Below are positions 52,583-61,261 of a DNA stretch of 64,000 nucleotides, piece after piece (the first letter of the stretch is position 1; each line of letters opens with the position of its first letter). Origin of the DNA: G965276765 sp965276825 (GTDB taxonomy: Bacteria; Actinomycetota; Acidimicrobiia; Acidimicrobiales; Palsa-688); NCBI GenBank assembly GCA_965276825.1, contig OZ255630.1:2976001-3040000 (forward strand). Reading direction: 5' to 3'. The notes beneath the pieces were generated by a model that ran no database searches, was not told the origin of the DNA, and was given only the letters and a program-made list of their open reading frames with translations. The position numbers and the translations under genes were made by a program.

Positions 52583-53920
52583 TTGTTCGCTCATCTCGAT
52601 GATCCTGATCCCCTGACGCCCGGACCGCGTGAGCGGACGGCCCTGGCGGCGCGGCTGCATCGACGACATCGACGCAGCCGGCTGACGTTCACCGCGTCTC
52701 TGATTGCGGTGGCTGCCATCGCCGGCACCACACTGCTCGTGACCAGCTCGCAACCATCCTCGACATCGGTGGGGGTCACGACAGGGCCGGGGGTGAAGCC
52801 CCGGTCGTCGACCCGCCAAGGAGCCGTGAGCATCACCACCAAGAGCTTCGGGGGCGCCTTCGTCCCCGACGAGGTCGTCACCGCAGACGGGGCCGGCTGG
52901 CTCCTCGACACCCGGCTGACCGGTGGCGGCACACCGGTCGCAGGCTGCCGGGTCGCCCGGCTCGACCTGGCCACCCTGTCGGTTCTCAGCTACCCACTGC
53001 CTGTCTGTGGCACCGTAGCGACCGCAGGCGACGGGGCGCTCTACATGCAGACCGCCGCTGTCAGCAAGGGCCAGACCTACGCCATCCGCATCGAGCGGTT
53101 CTCGACCACGACGCACCGGGCGCAGCTGCTGCCAGCAGTGTCCGCGACGATCCCCGTGGGTAGCGGCATCGCTCACACCCAGCTCGCCTACGTCGACGGC
53201 TCCCTGTGGCTCTACTACCTGACCGGCGCCGAGTCTGTCGTCGTTCAACTCTCGCCAGCGACCGGGGCCGTCTTGCGGACCTACCACTCGGTCCCATCCA
53301 TCGGGGGCACCCACCCCATCATCGTCGGCGTCCGAGCCGACGTCTGGTTCGCCGGGGGTGCAGGCTCAGGCGCAAGCTTCCTCCGGGTCAACAGCCGCAC
53401 CGGCGCAGCCCGAGCATTCCACCTTGACCGCGACTACGGCTCCGTCTACGCCATGGACGCGATACCCGGCCAGCTGTACTTCGCCTATCTCGTCCCCGGC
53501 CAGCCAGCAACGCATCTGGCGCGCCTGAGCTCGGACGGCATCCTCGTTGGGAACTCAGGACCAGAGCCGGTCGGCTCCTGGCTGGTCGCTGCGGGAGGAG
53601 AGATCTTCGGCGTCGGCCCCAGCTCCGGCTGCAGCGTGGACAACCTTGCGCTCCGGCGGGTGGACATGACAACGCTGCGCAGCACCCCCCTGACCTCGGT
53701 CCGACTGCCAGCGCCCGCGTGCGCCGGCGAAACCGGCCCCGATCTGACCGCCTCCAGCGGGGACAGCATCCTGGTTCTCTACACCACCGAGCCCACTGCG
53801 ACCGTCTACCGATTCGCGGTCCCGAACGCGGTCAGCCCGTCAACCGAAAGGCCGACTACCGCCTCGACTGCCTCCACCCGGACGCCATCCCCGCTCAAGG
53901 GGCGGTCCGCTACGACATGA
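52583..53920 (+). CDS. Membrane-anchored exported protein paired with the sigma factor (possible anti-sigma/sensor)
   Basis: A 445-residue protein from a TTG at 52583 with GGGAGG upstream. Residues 1-40 are cytoplasmic (LFAHLDDPDPLTPGPRERTA), 41-60 a membrane helix (LTFTASLIAVAAIAGTTLLV), and the rest is outside with repeated beta-blade segments (GAGWLLDTRLTGGGTPVAGC, GSLWLYYLTGAESVVVQLSP, GEIFGVGPSSGCSVDNLALR), like a propeller. The N-terminal part lacks the HxxxCxxC zinc anti-sigma motif. Operon position suggests it controls the sigma factor or is its product-sensing partner; this is inference. Confidence 0.65.
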   Translation: MFAHLDDPDPLTPGPRERTALAARLHRRHRRSRLTFTASLIAVAAIAGTTLLVTSSQPSSTSVGVTTGPGVKPRSSTRQGAVSITTKSFGGAFVPDEVVTADGAGWLLDTRLTGGGTPVAGCRVARLDLATLSVLSYPLPVCGTVATAGDGALYMQTAAVSKGQTYAIRIERFSTTTHRAQLLPAVSATIPVGSGIAHTQLAYVDGSLWLYYLTGAESVVVQLSPATGAVLRTYHSVPSIGGTHPIIVGVRADVWFAGGAGSGASFLRVNSRTGAARAFHLDRDYGSVYAMDAIPGQLYFAYLVPGQPATHLARLSSDGILVGNSGPEPVGSWLVAAGGEIFGVGPSSGCSVDNLALRRVDMTTLRSTPLTSVRLPAPACAGETGPDLTASSGDSILVLYTTEPTATVYRFAVPNAVSPSTERPTTASTASTRTPSPLKGRSATT

Positions 53921-54019
53921 GGATGGCCACGCGCACCCACGAGGCTCGGTGTGCGGCCGCATCGGACGACGTGAGGCAGCACAACCGTGTGCATGTCGCG
54001 ATGCACGGTCGATGGCCGC

Positions 54020-54879
54020 TCACGAGCTTTCCTGGGTCCGGCGCAGCCACGCCGCAGTCCGCCGGATGACGTCAGGGGTCCCCGGGGGGCGCAACCATGT
54101 GGAGATGATCTGCTCGATGCCGAAGGTGCGCTGCCACACGCTCGCTCGATCATAGGTCTGCGGGTCGACAGCGGCTTCAACCGCAGGCCAGCCGTGCCAG
54201 GCGAGACAAGCGGCGTCGACCGCGGGATCCCAGGCAGAGGCCCAGTCCCAATCGATGATGCCGACCAGCTTGCCGCCTGAGTCCCAGCGCATGTTCGAGC
54301 CGGCGAGGTCACCGTGGACCAATGACGGTGCCACAGCTGCCAGCGCCACGGCTTCGTCGAGACGACGCTGGGCCTCTCCGCGGACATCGGCCGGTAGCTG
54401 ACCTATGGCTTGCGCCATCAGCTCTGCCCACTGGTTTGCGCCTGCGTAGCCGTGAGGCGGAGCGAGCAAGCCGTCGAGGGCGCCGGTATCGACGCCACGC
54501 AGGGCTGCGAGCAGCTCCCGGAGGATCGCAGGGTCGACTTCGCCCGGAGGGTGGGGCTCCCCAGCGACCCACGAGACGGCGACCGCGGCATGCCCGTCGA
54601 CGGTCGCCACGTCCGACAAAGGCTCGGGCACCGCAAAAGGCAGACCCCGTCAACGACAGCTTGCGAAGTAACCGCGAACGGCGGTCCATCACCGCCTGCG
54701 TGCCCCGGGTGCGGCTGATGCGAACCACCCCGACACCTTGCGACCACCACGACGTGGTCGGCCCCGGACTCCAGTCTTGCGCTCCCCGGGTCGAGACGGG
54801 AAAGCAGCGTCGACGCCGTCGCCCAGATCCAAGGCTCGTTGAGCGGCCCGGCCTCGTCCTCAGCGGCTCCTCCCTCCAT
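54020..54879 (-). pseudogene. Aminoglycoside phosphotransferase (APH)-type kinase, two frameshifts
   Basis: The ATG at 54879 opens EGGAAEDEAGPLNEPWIWAT and LLSRLDPGSARLESGADHVV in one frame. A shift near 54745 gives GVVRISRTRGTQAVMDRRSR. A second shift near 54650 gives the C-terminal two thirds: VVSWVAGEPHPPGEVD-like, APSLVHGDLAGSNMRWD with the Brenner motif, and LVGIIDWDWASAWDPAVDAA. Together they form one APH-fold kinase of about 285 residues. The catalytic HGDLAGSN and DWDW motifs survive, but no frame joins them to the ATP-binding lobe. The fold includes antibiotic kinases and small-molecule kinases; this copy gives no resistance evidence. Confidence 0.75.
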
Positions 54880-54934
54880 GAGGACGATTGTGCTCCCAAC
54901 ACCGGAGATCGCCACCCTCGGTCGGCGGTGGCGC

Positions 54935-55130
54935 TCATTTGTGGACGACGTTGACGACGAGGATCTCGTCGAGGTCGGGGCCGTGGACCCGGAAGCCGTA
55001 GCAGCCGGGCCGGTTGATCCAGGTGCTACCGACGCCGGAGCGATAGCCGGGCCCGAAGGCTTGATCGGCTCCAGCGGGCACGGCTGGCGCGATCACCGTC
55101 GGGGAGGAATTGCCGAAGGGAGCTGCCCTT
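54935..55130 (-). pseudogene. Partial duplicate of the C-terminus of the 58861-59592 gene, with internal deletion
   Basis: The minus strand reads SSPTVIAPAVPAGADQAFGP, GYRSGVGSTWINRPGCYGFR and VHGPDLDEILVVNVVHK, ending at TGA 54935. It aligns with the last 60 residues of the gene at 58861-59592 (DPTAIAPAVLAGASQAFGPG and so on), about 80 percent identical by eye. Just upstream, the shared DNA CCCTTGTCGGCGGCGC appears in both loci, but about 110 bp that separate it from the C-terminal part in the intact gene are missing here. There is no start or N-terminus. Confidence 0.8.
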
Positions 55131-55159
55131 GTCGGCGGCGCTGCAGGGCTTCTGGGGCA

Positions 55160-55786
55160 TCAACGGCCTCCGGCGAGCTGCCGTTGCAGCCAGGACCGCT
55201 GGCCATGGATGGTCAGGCCCTCGGCCAAGATCGCGCTGAGCACCGGCTCCTCCCATCGGGCCCTCAGCTCGCTCGCCGTGAACTCGATGGGTCGGGCGTC
55301 GTTGCCGGTCCACTTCGAGACGTCGGATACGAGATCGGCCACCTGCGCCCCCCAGTCTTCGTCGGGCACCGCGTCGGGGCGGACGAGCAGGAGATCGACG
55401 TCGCTCGCGGGGCCGGCGGTGCCACGAGCCATCGAACCGAACACTGCCGCGTAGACGGGAGGGAAGCGCCAGCACCCGACCCGTGCCTCGATCCGGCCGA
55501 GCAGCGTCACCCGGAGCTGTGTCAGTTCCCGGATCGGGTCGGCGGCCAGGTGGTCCTGGTTGAAGCGGTAGAGGTAGGCGTTGCTGGCACGCTCCGACGT
55601 GACAATCCCCTGTTCGACCAGCCGGGACAGGGCCTTACGGATCCCGTCCTCGGAGAAACGTGCCAGCGTCCGGCGCAGTTGCCCGGTCGTGAAGACCGTC
55701 TCGGCCTGGGCGAGGATCGCAAGGAGGTCACCTTCCAGGGTGGGTGTGACTACGGCAAGGGGTCGTCCTGCATCCACGATTCCCAC
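55160..55786 (-). CDS. Nucleotidyltransferase with N-terminal winged helix (MNT-type)
   Basis: A 208-residue protein. Residues 15-75 form a winged-helix DNA-binding domain (EGDLLAILAQAETVFTTGQL, RRTLARFSEDGIRKALSRLV, EQGIVTSER). The second part is a DNA-polymerase-beta-type nucleotidyltransferase with the signature VFGSMARGTAGPASDVDLLL (G-S-x9-D-x-D). MNT-domain proteins of this shape act as antitoxins or regulators that nucleotidylate partners. Upstream, at 55819-55850, lies a long inverted repeat, so self-repression is likely. No HEPN partner is adjacent, which leaves its target open. Confidence 0.82.
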   Translation of the reverse strand: MGIVDAGRPLAVVTPTLEGDLLAILAQAETVFTTGQLRRTLARFSEDGIRKALSRLVEQGIVTSERASNAYLYRFNQDHLAADPIRELTQLRVTLLGRIEARVGCWRFPPVYAAVFGSMARGTAGPASDVDLLLVRPDAVPDEDWGAQVADLVSDVSKWTGNDARPIEFTASELRARWEEPVLSAILAEGLTIHGQRSWLQRQLAGGR

Positions 55787-55818
55787 GACCTCCTCTTCCT
55801 CTCGAACCTGTTATGACT

Positions 55819-55850
55819 CGATCATAGTCGGGTAACCCCGATTATGATCG
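55819..55850. promoter_or_regulatory. Long inverted repeat upstream of the winged-helix nucleotidyltransferase gene
   Basis: CGATCATAGTCGGG (55819-55832) and CCCGATTATGATCG (55837-55850) are inverted repeats, 13 of 14 matching, with centre TAAC. It lies 33 bp before the nucleotidyltransferase start and 60 bp before the plus-strand gene at 55910, so it can govern both. Confidence 0.7.
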
Positions 55851-55909
55851 ATATACTAGGCTACAAAGAACCACCGTCAGCTCAGCACCGATGAGGCGGT
55901 CTTGGCGGT

Positions 55910-56110
55910 GTGATCGACACGGGATGGATCGACGACCTGCCCGAGGCCTTGGGCGCCCAGCGTCAGCTGCTGCATGGGCTGGTGGAGCTCTGTGAGCGCG
56001 ATGCGAGGGTGAGCTGGCTGATCGTCGGCTGCTCCCTGGCCCGAGGCGCCCCCGACTCCCTCTCCGATCTCGACCTCGCCATGGGGGTTGACGACGAAGG
56101 ACCTGGGTGA
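55910..56110 (+). pseudogene. Truncated nucleotidyltransferase-domain protein
   Basis: A GTG at 55910 starts a 66-residue frame: IDDLPEALGAQRQLLHGLVE, SWLIVGCSLARGAPDSLSDL and DLAMGVDDEGPG. GCSLARG...SDLDLAMGV is the G-S-type nucleotidyltransferase signature with both Asp residues. The chain then stops at 56110, before the third acidic strand, so the normal protein (at least 200 residues) is cut. A DHFR-like gene begins 60 bp later, so a deletion joined them. Confidence 0.65.
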
Positions 56111-56170
56111 CGGAGATGGTGGTCTCGGGCGCAGTGAACGGGTTGTGGGCGTGGAATACTCGGCAGCGAA

Positions 56171-56719
<549 letters not shown>

Positions 56720-56884
56720 CCATCGGGCTTGTTATTCAGGGTCCGAAAGAGGTCATTCGCTTCGTCAGTCGCGACCACATGGGGACCCTGGCGCGCCGGG
56801 CGCACAGAACGCTCCGGGTTGCGCATCCGACGGGCCGGCCACCAGTGACGCAGCAAGCGCCGAGTCGACGATAGGCGCCATCAG

Positions 56885-57244
56885 CTATTGGGACGAGCCG
56901 AGGATACAGAACTCGTTGCCCTCCGGATCAGCCAGCACGACCCATGCCTGCTCACCCTGACCTACATCCGACCGGGTCGCTCCGAGCGCCAGCATCCGCT
57001 CTACTTCTGTGTCCCTATCATCAGGCCGGAAGTCTAGGTGGAGACGGTTCTTGACCATTTTGTGCTCCGGGACTGCGACAAAGAGCAGCCCCGGAAGTCG
57101 GTCTGGTTGTGGCCGAATCTCAAACGCGTCCGCATCGTCACTCACGATCACCCATCCGAGTGCTTCCTGCCACCAACTTCCCAAAGCAGCCGGATCTCGA
57201 GCGTCAACGCTCGTTTGTTCCCATTCCAAGCCCACGGATCTCAC
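56885..57244 (-). CDS. VOC/glyoxalase-like protein
   Basis: A 119-residue protein; I chose the GTG at 57244 (SVGLEWEQTSVDARD) with GGGAGG upstream over the long open extension. It has one VOC fold: DPAALGSWWQEALGWVIVSD, LPGLLFVAVPEHKMVKNRLH with a metal-type His, LDFRPDDRDTEVERMLALGA, and WVVLADPEGNEFCIL. The DPEGNEFC ending is typical of the family, which includes glyoxalases, dioxygenases and antibiotic-binding proteins. Function is not specified. Confidence 0.85.
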   Translation of the reverse strand: MRSVGLEWEQTSVDARDPAALGSWWQEALGWVIVSDDADAFEIRPQPDRLPGLLFVAVPEHKMVKNRLHLDFRPDDRDTEVERMLALGATRSDVGQGEQAWVVLADPEGNEFCILGSSQ

Positions 57245-57609
57245 CCTAGCCACCTCCCTCGAGCCGCCGAACGATCCATCTCGCGCTCTCTGGAAGTGGA
57301 CGACACCGAGCGGCAGGAGTGCCGAGTCGAGGATCCGGCGGTCGCAACCTCGGCTTGGTTGGAAACGGCGGTCTGACCAGTCTGCGTCCAGCGTGGTCCT
57401 GGGACGGGTCGGCCGGGTTTGCTGGCGCCCCTCCGTTCGCTGCGCTCCCTGCGGGTCACCGTCAGGATCATCCCTCCACCCGGCTGACAAGGTGCCATGG
57501 ATCCCGGCCCGACTGCGCCTAGTGAGGACCTATCGGTGGCGACGTGGTCCCGGGCCGGGCGCGATGCTGACCCTGCACCCGGACATCGCTGCACAGGAGG
57601 GAGGCCGTC
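57245..57609. other. Gene-free stretch between VOC gene and zinc-finger fusion gene
   Basis: I see no protein-like frame. GGAGGGAGGC at 57597-57606 is the ribosome-binding site for the next gene, so its promoter should lie in this 365-bp gap. Confidence 0.5.
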
Positions 57610-58737
57610 GTGTCACTACCTGGGGACGGCAAGGACATCGCAAGATGTTCGTTCTGCGGCAAGACCCACCAGCAGGTGGCGAAACTGATCGCCGGGCCGG
57701 CTGTGTACATCTGCGACGAGTGCGTCGGCCTGTGTCGCGACATCATCGCGAACGAGAGCACCGGGCAGCAGACCGGTTCGACGGCCGTAGCCGAGGACCG
57801 GCAGCGATGGAGCGAGGCCAACCAGGCTCTCAGCGCTCGTCTCCACCGCCGGCCGACGGTCTCGGAGTTGGCGGTCGAGCTCGGATGGGACGAGGAGCGG
57901 GTCACCGCTGCGGGCCGAGGCGAATGGGTAGTTACATCAGGCCCAATGACTGCAGGCGTCCAGCCACCTGTGGCCGACGAGGTCCGCCAGGTGCGACGCG
58001 ACCTCGATCACCTCGCCCGGCGGGTCGCTGCGCTGGCCGACCAGACCGAAGGGAGCCAGGGCGGCGAACCCGGTCCCCGACGCCTGACGCCGGTGTTCCC
58101 GGATGCCCCGCCGGTCGTAGACGCGCCACCAGAACATCGCGTGCAACTTCGCTATGACCACGGCGACAACTGGCTCCACGGGTCCGCGTGCGGCCAGCCG
58201 GTTGAATTGGACCTCGTTCGCCACAGCAACGTCTCGGGACGCATCGGCGGCCACGGCCTGGCGGCGTCCTGGGCCACGGGCGACAACTACGTCCCGGAGC
58301 CGGGGGGCTGGACCCCGACGCCGGACTTCGTGTCGGATTTCCCCAACATCCCGGCCGACCTCACCGGCTCCTTCGCCGGCCAACCGGCCGAGCTTCACGG
58401 CGTGTTCCACCTCGACGCCGAGTACCGCTTCGAGCGGGGCTCCATCGCCGGCCGGATCGGGGCCGTGCACCTGGAGGCGACCGCCCAGGCCGCCTCAGGG
58501 GGATTCAGCGATTCTCGAACCGTGGTCGTCGACGGCACGTTCGGTCCCACGCCCTTCGAGATCTACGCCTCCATCGACGGCGGCCTGACCCGGGGCACCG
58601 TGCACGGCACCGTCGAAGGGACCACCGTGCACCTCGACATCACCCCCCGCGGACCGACCATCGACGTCTCGGGCACTTACCAGGGGCCGCCGGAACTGCT
58701 GGCCATCATGGTCGGTACGGTTCTGCAGTTCTTGTAG
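57610..58737 (+). CDS. ClpX-type C4 zinc-finger protein fused to helix-turn-helix and beta-rich region
   Basis: A 375-residue protein from the GTG at 57610. Residues 10-45 carry the ClpX N-terminal zinc-binding domain, CSFCGKTHQQVAKLIAGPA and YICDECVGLCRDII with four Cys, but no AAA+ domain follows. Residues 60-95 (WSEANQALSARLHRRPTVSE, LAVELGWDEERV) resemble the region-3 helix-turn-helix of sigma-70 factors. Then comes a coiled segment (VRQVRRDLDHLARRVAALAD) and about 200 residues of repeated beta motifs (VSGRIGGHGLAASW, LTGSFAGQPAELHGVFHL, VHGTVEGTTVHLDITP). Intact, with strong RBS. Confidence 0.75.
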   Translation: MSLPGDGKDIARCSFCGKTHQQVAKLIAGPAVYICDECVGLCRDIIANESTGQQTGSTAVAEDRQRWSEANQALSARLHRRPTVSELAVELGWDEERVTAAGRGEWVVTSGPMTAGVQPPVADEVRQVRRDLDHLARRVAALADQTEGSQGGEPGPRRLTPVFPDAPPVVDAPPEHRVQLRYDHGDNWLHGSACGQPVELDLVRHSNVSGRIGGHGLAASWATGDNYVPEPGGWTPTPDFVSDFPNIPADLTGSFAGQPAELHGVFHLDAEYRFERGSIAGRIGAVHLEATAQAASGGFSDSRTVVVDGTFGPTPFEIYASIDGGLTRGTVHGTVEGTTVHLDITPRGPTIDVSGTYQGPPELLAIMVGTVLQFL

Positions 58738-58860
58738 CTTCCCCTGCGCGCTCGGGGGCGTCCAGTCTTGTCCCGCAGCCTCTCGGGAGTCCGGAACCGC
58801 CCGCACGCCCGAACCGCCCGTCCACCGGCACCGAGCAGGCCACTCGCCTCGCTGCCGCAC

Positions 58861-59592
58861 TCACTCGAGGACGACGTCGACGATGATGATCTCGTCGAGG
58901 TTGGGGCCGCGAACCTGGAAGCCGTAGCAGCCGGGCTCGTTGATCCAGGTGCTGCCGACCCCGGAGCGGTAGCCCGGACCGAACGCCTGGCTGGCTCCAG
59001 CGAGCACAGCCGGCGCGATGGCAGTCGGATCGGAGTTGCCGAACCGAACCTGGCCGGCGCCGTCCAGGCGTCGGCCCACGACCGTCCAGGTGCCCTGGTA
59101 GGCCGGAAGGCTGTACCAGAAGTCCTGGAACGCGTAGAAGTTGGGCGGTCCGAGAGGGTTGCCCTTGTCGGCGGCGCCGACGTAGACGATCCCGTGGCGG
59201 AGGTCGCCGGCGTTGGCGACGAGCATCCTGACCGGCCCTTGACCGAGCTCGTCGCCCACGAAGTACGGGTTGCTCACGGGCCGGCCGGACGTTGCCGGGC
59301 AGCTTTCACCCGGCCTCAGAACGGGAAAGCGAGAAATCGGCTGCGAAGCAGAAGGGCCGGTCCCACTGACCCGGATCCTCGTCTGGGAGGTGTCGGGATG
59401 CGCGGCGATGACGCCGCCGATGACTGCGGCTGCGACCAGCGCGGCACCGACGGCCGTCCCCAGCCGGCGCCGCTGCCTGCGTCGCCGTCGGCCCGCAGCA
59501 ACCAGCCGGGCCGGATCGGGATCAGCGACCGGGAACCCGTCAAGAGCGGAGCGGATCAGCCGGCCGATCCGGTCATCGGCTGGGCCGGTCAT
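58861..59592 (-). CDS. Membrane-anchored partner of the sigma factor at 59589
   Basis: A 243-residue protein from the ATG at 59592, overlapping the sigma stop. The cytoplasmic part (DDRIGRLIRSALDGFPVADP) is followed by an Arg-rich stretch (AAGRRRRRQRRRLG) and one membrane helix (AVGAALVAAAVIGGVIAA), then an outside domain (VLRPGESCPATSGRPVSNPY, FQDFWYSLPAYQGTWTVVGR, GYRSGVGSTWINEPGCYGFQ). Gene order suggests an anti-sigma or sensor partner, but no zinc anti-sigma motif is present. Part of its 3' end is duplicated at 54935. Confidence 0.7.
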   Translation of the reverse strand: MTGPADDRIGRLIRSALDGFPVADPDPARLVAAGRRRRRQRRRLGTAVGAALVAAAVIGGVIAAHPDTSQTRIRVSGTGPSASQPISRFPVLRPGESCPATSGRPVSNPYFVGDELGQGPVRMLVANAGDLRHGIVYVGAADKGNPLGPPNFYAFQDFWYSLPAYQGTWTVVGRRLDGAGQVRFGNSDPTAIAPAVLAGASQAFGPGYRSGVGSTWINEPGCYGFQVRGPNLDEIIIVDVVLE

Positions 59593-60136
59593 CGCAGGTC
59601 CTCGACCAGCTGGCCGCACGCCACGGTGGCCCTGGACAGCGTGGACTTGACGGTCCCGACGGCCACCCCCATGACGACGGCGATCTCGGCCAGGGACAGA
59701 TCGCCGTAGTAGCGGAGAGCCAGTGCCTCGCGCTGGCGACGCGGGAGGCGCTGCAGGGCAGCGACGATCGCGCTGCGCTCGAGGCCCGCACTGCCGCCTG
59801 GTCGGCGCCGTCCTGGGGATCCCGGGCCCGAGGAACATGCCGGGCGGCGACCACGCGGCGACGCAACGAGGAGCGGCTCAGGTTGACCACGGCGGCGCGC
59901 AGGTAGGCCGGCTCGAACCCCGCATCCCACCCGCCCCCTTTGGCGCTGAGCCGCACGAACGCCTCCTGCACGACCTCCTCGCCAGCACCGACATCCCCGA
60001 GGAGCAAAGCGGCCAGCCTGACCAGAGACCTCCACTCCGTCAGGTACAGCTCGTCGAGAGACCGCCGCCCTATACCTGCAACCGCCGCCCGCCCGACACC
60101 CCTCGAGAGGCGCGCCACCGCTTCCCGGTCATCCAT
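59589..60136 (-). pseudogene. ECF-type sigma factor with frameshift between regions 2 and 4
   Basis: The ATG at 60136 starts MDDREAVARLSRGVGRAAVA, then region 2 (LYLTEWRSLVRLAALLLGDV, GAGEEVVQEAFVRLSAKGGG, FEPAYLRAAVVNLSRSSLRR). Near 59780 the frame breaks. Region 4 continues in the next frame: RSAIVAALQRLPRRQREALA, LRYYGDLSLAEIAVVMGVAV and GTVKSTLSRATVACGQLVE. The span (548) is one base short of a multiple of three. Without repair the factor lacks the promoter -35-binding part. Its partner gene directly follows. Confidence 0.8.
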
Positions 60137-60320
60137 CGGAGCCCTCCAGCCCGTCGCCGCGGCGATCACGAACACACCGGAACAACGCCGAGCACCCCGG
60201 AAAGGTTGCCTCGGGCCGACCCCCACCGAGGCGTGACCCGCCACGTGCCACCGATTCTGTGAGCGCCAGTGAGCGCGAGTCCCGCCGACCGATGCGCCCT
60301 CGCAGCGACATCCACCGGTA

Positions 60321-60336
60321 GTACCATATCCAGTAC
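60321..60336. promoter_or_regulatory. Operator-like site upstream of antitoxin gene
   Basis: GTACCATATCCAGTAC has GTAC half-sites at each end, 17 bp before the antitoxin start. YefM antitoxins repress through GTAC-centred palindromes, so this is a reasonable operator. Confidence 0.55.
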
Positions 60337-60352
60337 GACTCAAGGAGGTGCC

Positions 60353-60601
60353 ATGGCGATCACCGCCAGCGAGGCACGCAAAGGCTTGTTTCCGCTCATC
60401 GAGAAAGTCAACGACGACCGCGTGCCCATCGAGATCACGTCGAAGCACGGCAACGCCGTGTTGATGTCCGCCGACGAGTACGCCGCGTGGGAGGAAACAG
60501 CCCATCTATTTCGCTCCCCGGCCAACGCCCGCCGTCTGCTGGACGCCGCAGACGCGGCCAGCCGCGGCGAGAGCATCGAGCGCCCCCTAGACCGTGAATG
60601 A
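60353..60601 (+). CDS. yefM: Antitoxin, Phd/YefM family
   Basis: An 82-residue antitoxin, ATG 60353 behind AAGGAGGT. The N-terminal DNA-binding fold (MAITASEARKGLFPLIEKVN, DDRVPIEITSKHGNAVLMS, ADEYAAWEETAHLF) is typical YefM, and the acidic C-terminus (LLDAADAASRGESIERPLD) binds the toxin. It overlaps the toxin start by 4 bp. The antitoxin dimer represses its promoter and neutralises YoeB. Confidence 0.92.
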   Translation: MAITASEARKGLFPLIEKVNDDRVPIEITSKHGNAVLMSADEYAAWEETAHLFRSPANARRLLDAADAASRGESIERPLDRE

Positions 60602-60858
60602 GGCTGGTCTTCACCGCGCAGGGATGGGAGGACTACGCCTACTGGCAAGGAACAGACCGTGGCATCGTCAAACGCATGAATCGCTTGCTCGATGACGCTC
60701 TACGCGACCCGACCGCGGGGATTGGAAAACCGGAGCCGCTCAAGTACGGCATCGGCGGTGCGTGGTCACGGCGAATCACCGAGGAGCATCGGCTCGTCTA
60801 CTTGGTCCTCGATGGGGACCTCGTGATCCTCCAAGCCCGCTACCACTACGAAAAGTGA
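60598..60858 (+). CDS. yoeB: Toxin, Txe/YoeB family ribosome-dependent RNase
   Basis: An 86-residue toxin. Conserved YoeB pattern: LVFTAQGWEDYAYWQGTDRG, IVKRMNRLLDDALRDPTAGI, GKPEPLKYGIGGAWSRRITE, EHRLVYLVLDGDLVILQARY and the C-terminal HYEK with the catalytic His/Tyr. YoeB cleaves mRNA in the ribosomal A site. Start overlaps the antitoxin stop (ATGA). Full length. Confidence 0.93.
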   Translation: MRLVFTAQGWEDYAYWQGTDRGIVKRMNRLLDDALRDPTAGIGKPEPLKYGIGGAWSRRITEEHRLVYLVLDGDLVILQARYHYEK

Positions 60859-61261
60859 TGCCACACCCGGCGGGTCCCCCGACACGCCGTGCTGCGGACC
60901 GAGGCCAACTTCGAGCTCGCCGGGATCGTGAGGGGTCTGCCTGCCGGCGACCAATCCTCTCGACAAGCGTGGCTCGTGGTCCACGGATCGGAGCCGTCCC
61001 GAGCTAGGGCTGCCCGGCGACCCACCCGCTGCCTGAGCAACCCCGGCAACCAAGCACCACGCAACCTCCCATCCGGGGGCCCTGGCGCGTGCTGGCGCGG
61101 GACCTGCGGCCAACGTGACTGGCAAAGAGGGACGGGACGTGAAGGTAAGGGAGCCTCGTTCTCCGCCGTAGGCGGAGCGGGCGACCGTCCTGCACGTCCC
61201 GTCCCTCCAACGACCGGTCATGCGAACCGAGAGGGCGGGTTACGCGAGCAACCCGTGGTCG
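60859..61261. other. Gene-free stretch with a nested hairpin
   Basis: No protein-like frame. It contains the long inverted repeat at 61127-61207 (separate entry) and ends at the tRNA-Leu 3' end. Confidence 0.5.
61127..61207. repeat. Nested hairpin, 15-bp outer stem and 7-bp inner stem
   Basis: GAGGGACGGGACGTG (61127-61141) is perfectly complementary to CACGTCCCGTCCCTC (61193-61207). Inside, CTCCGCC-GTA-GGCGGAG (61161-61177) forms a tight stem-loop. It lies 55 bp downstream of the tRNA-Leu 3' end. There is no T-run, so it is not a standard terminator. Confidence 0.75.
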
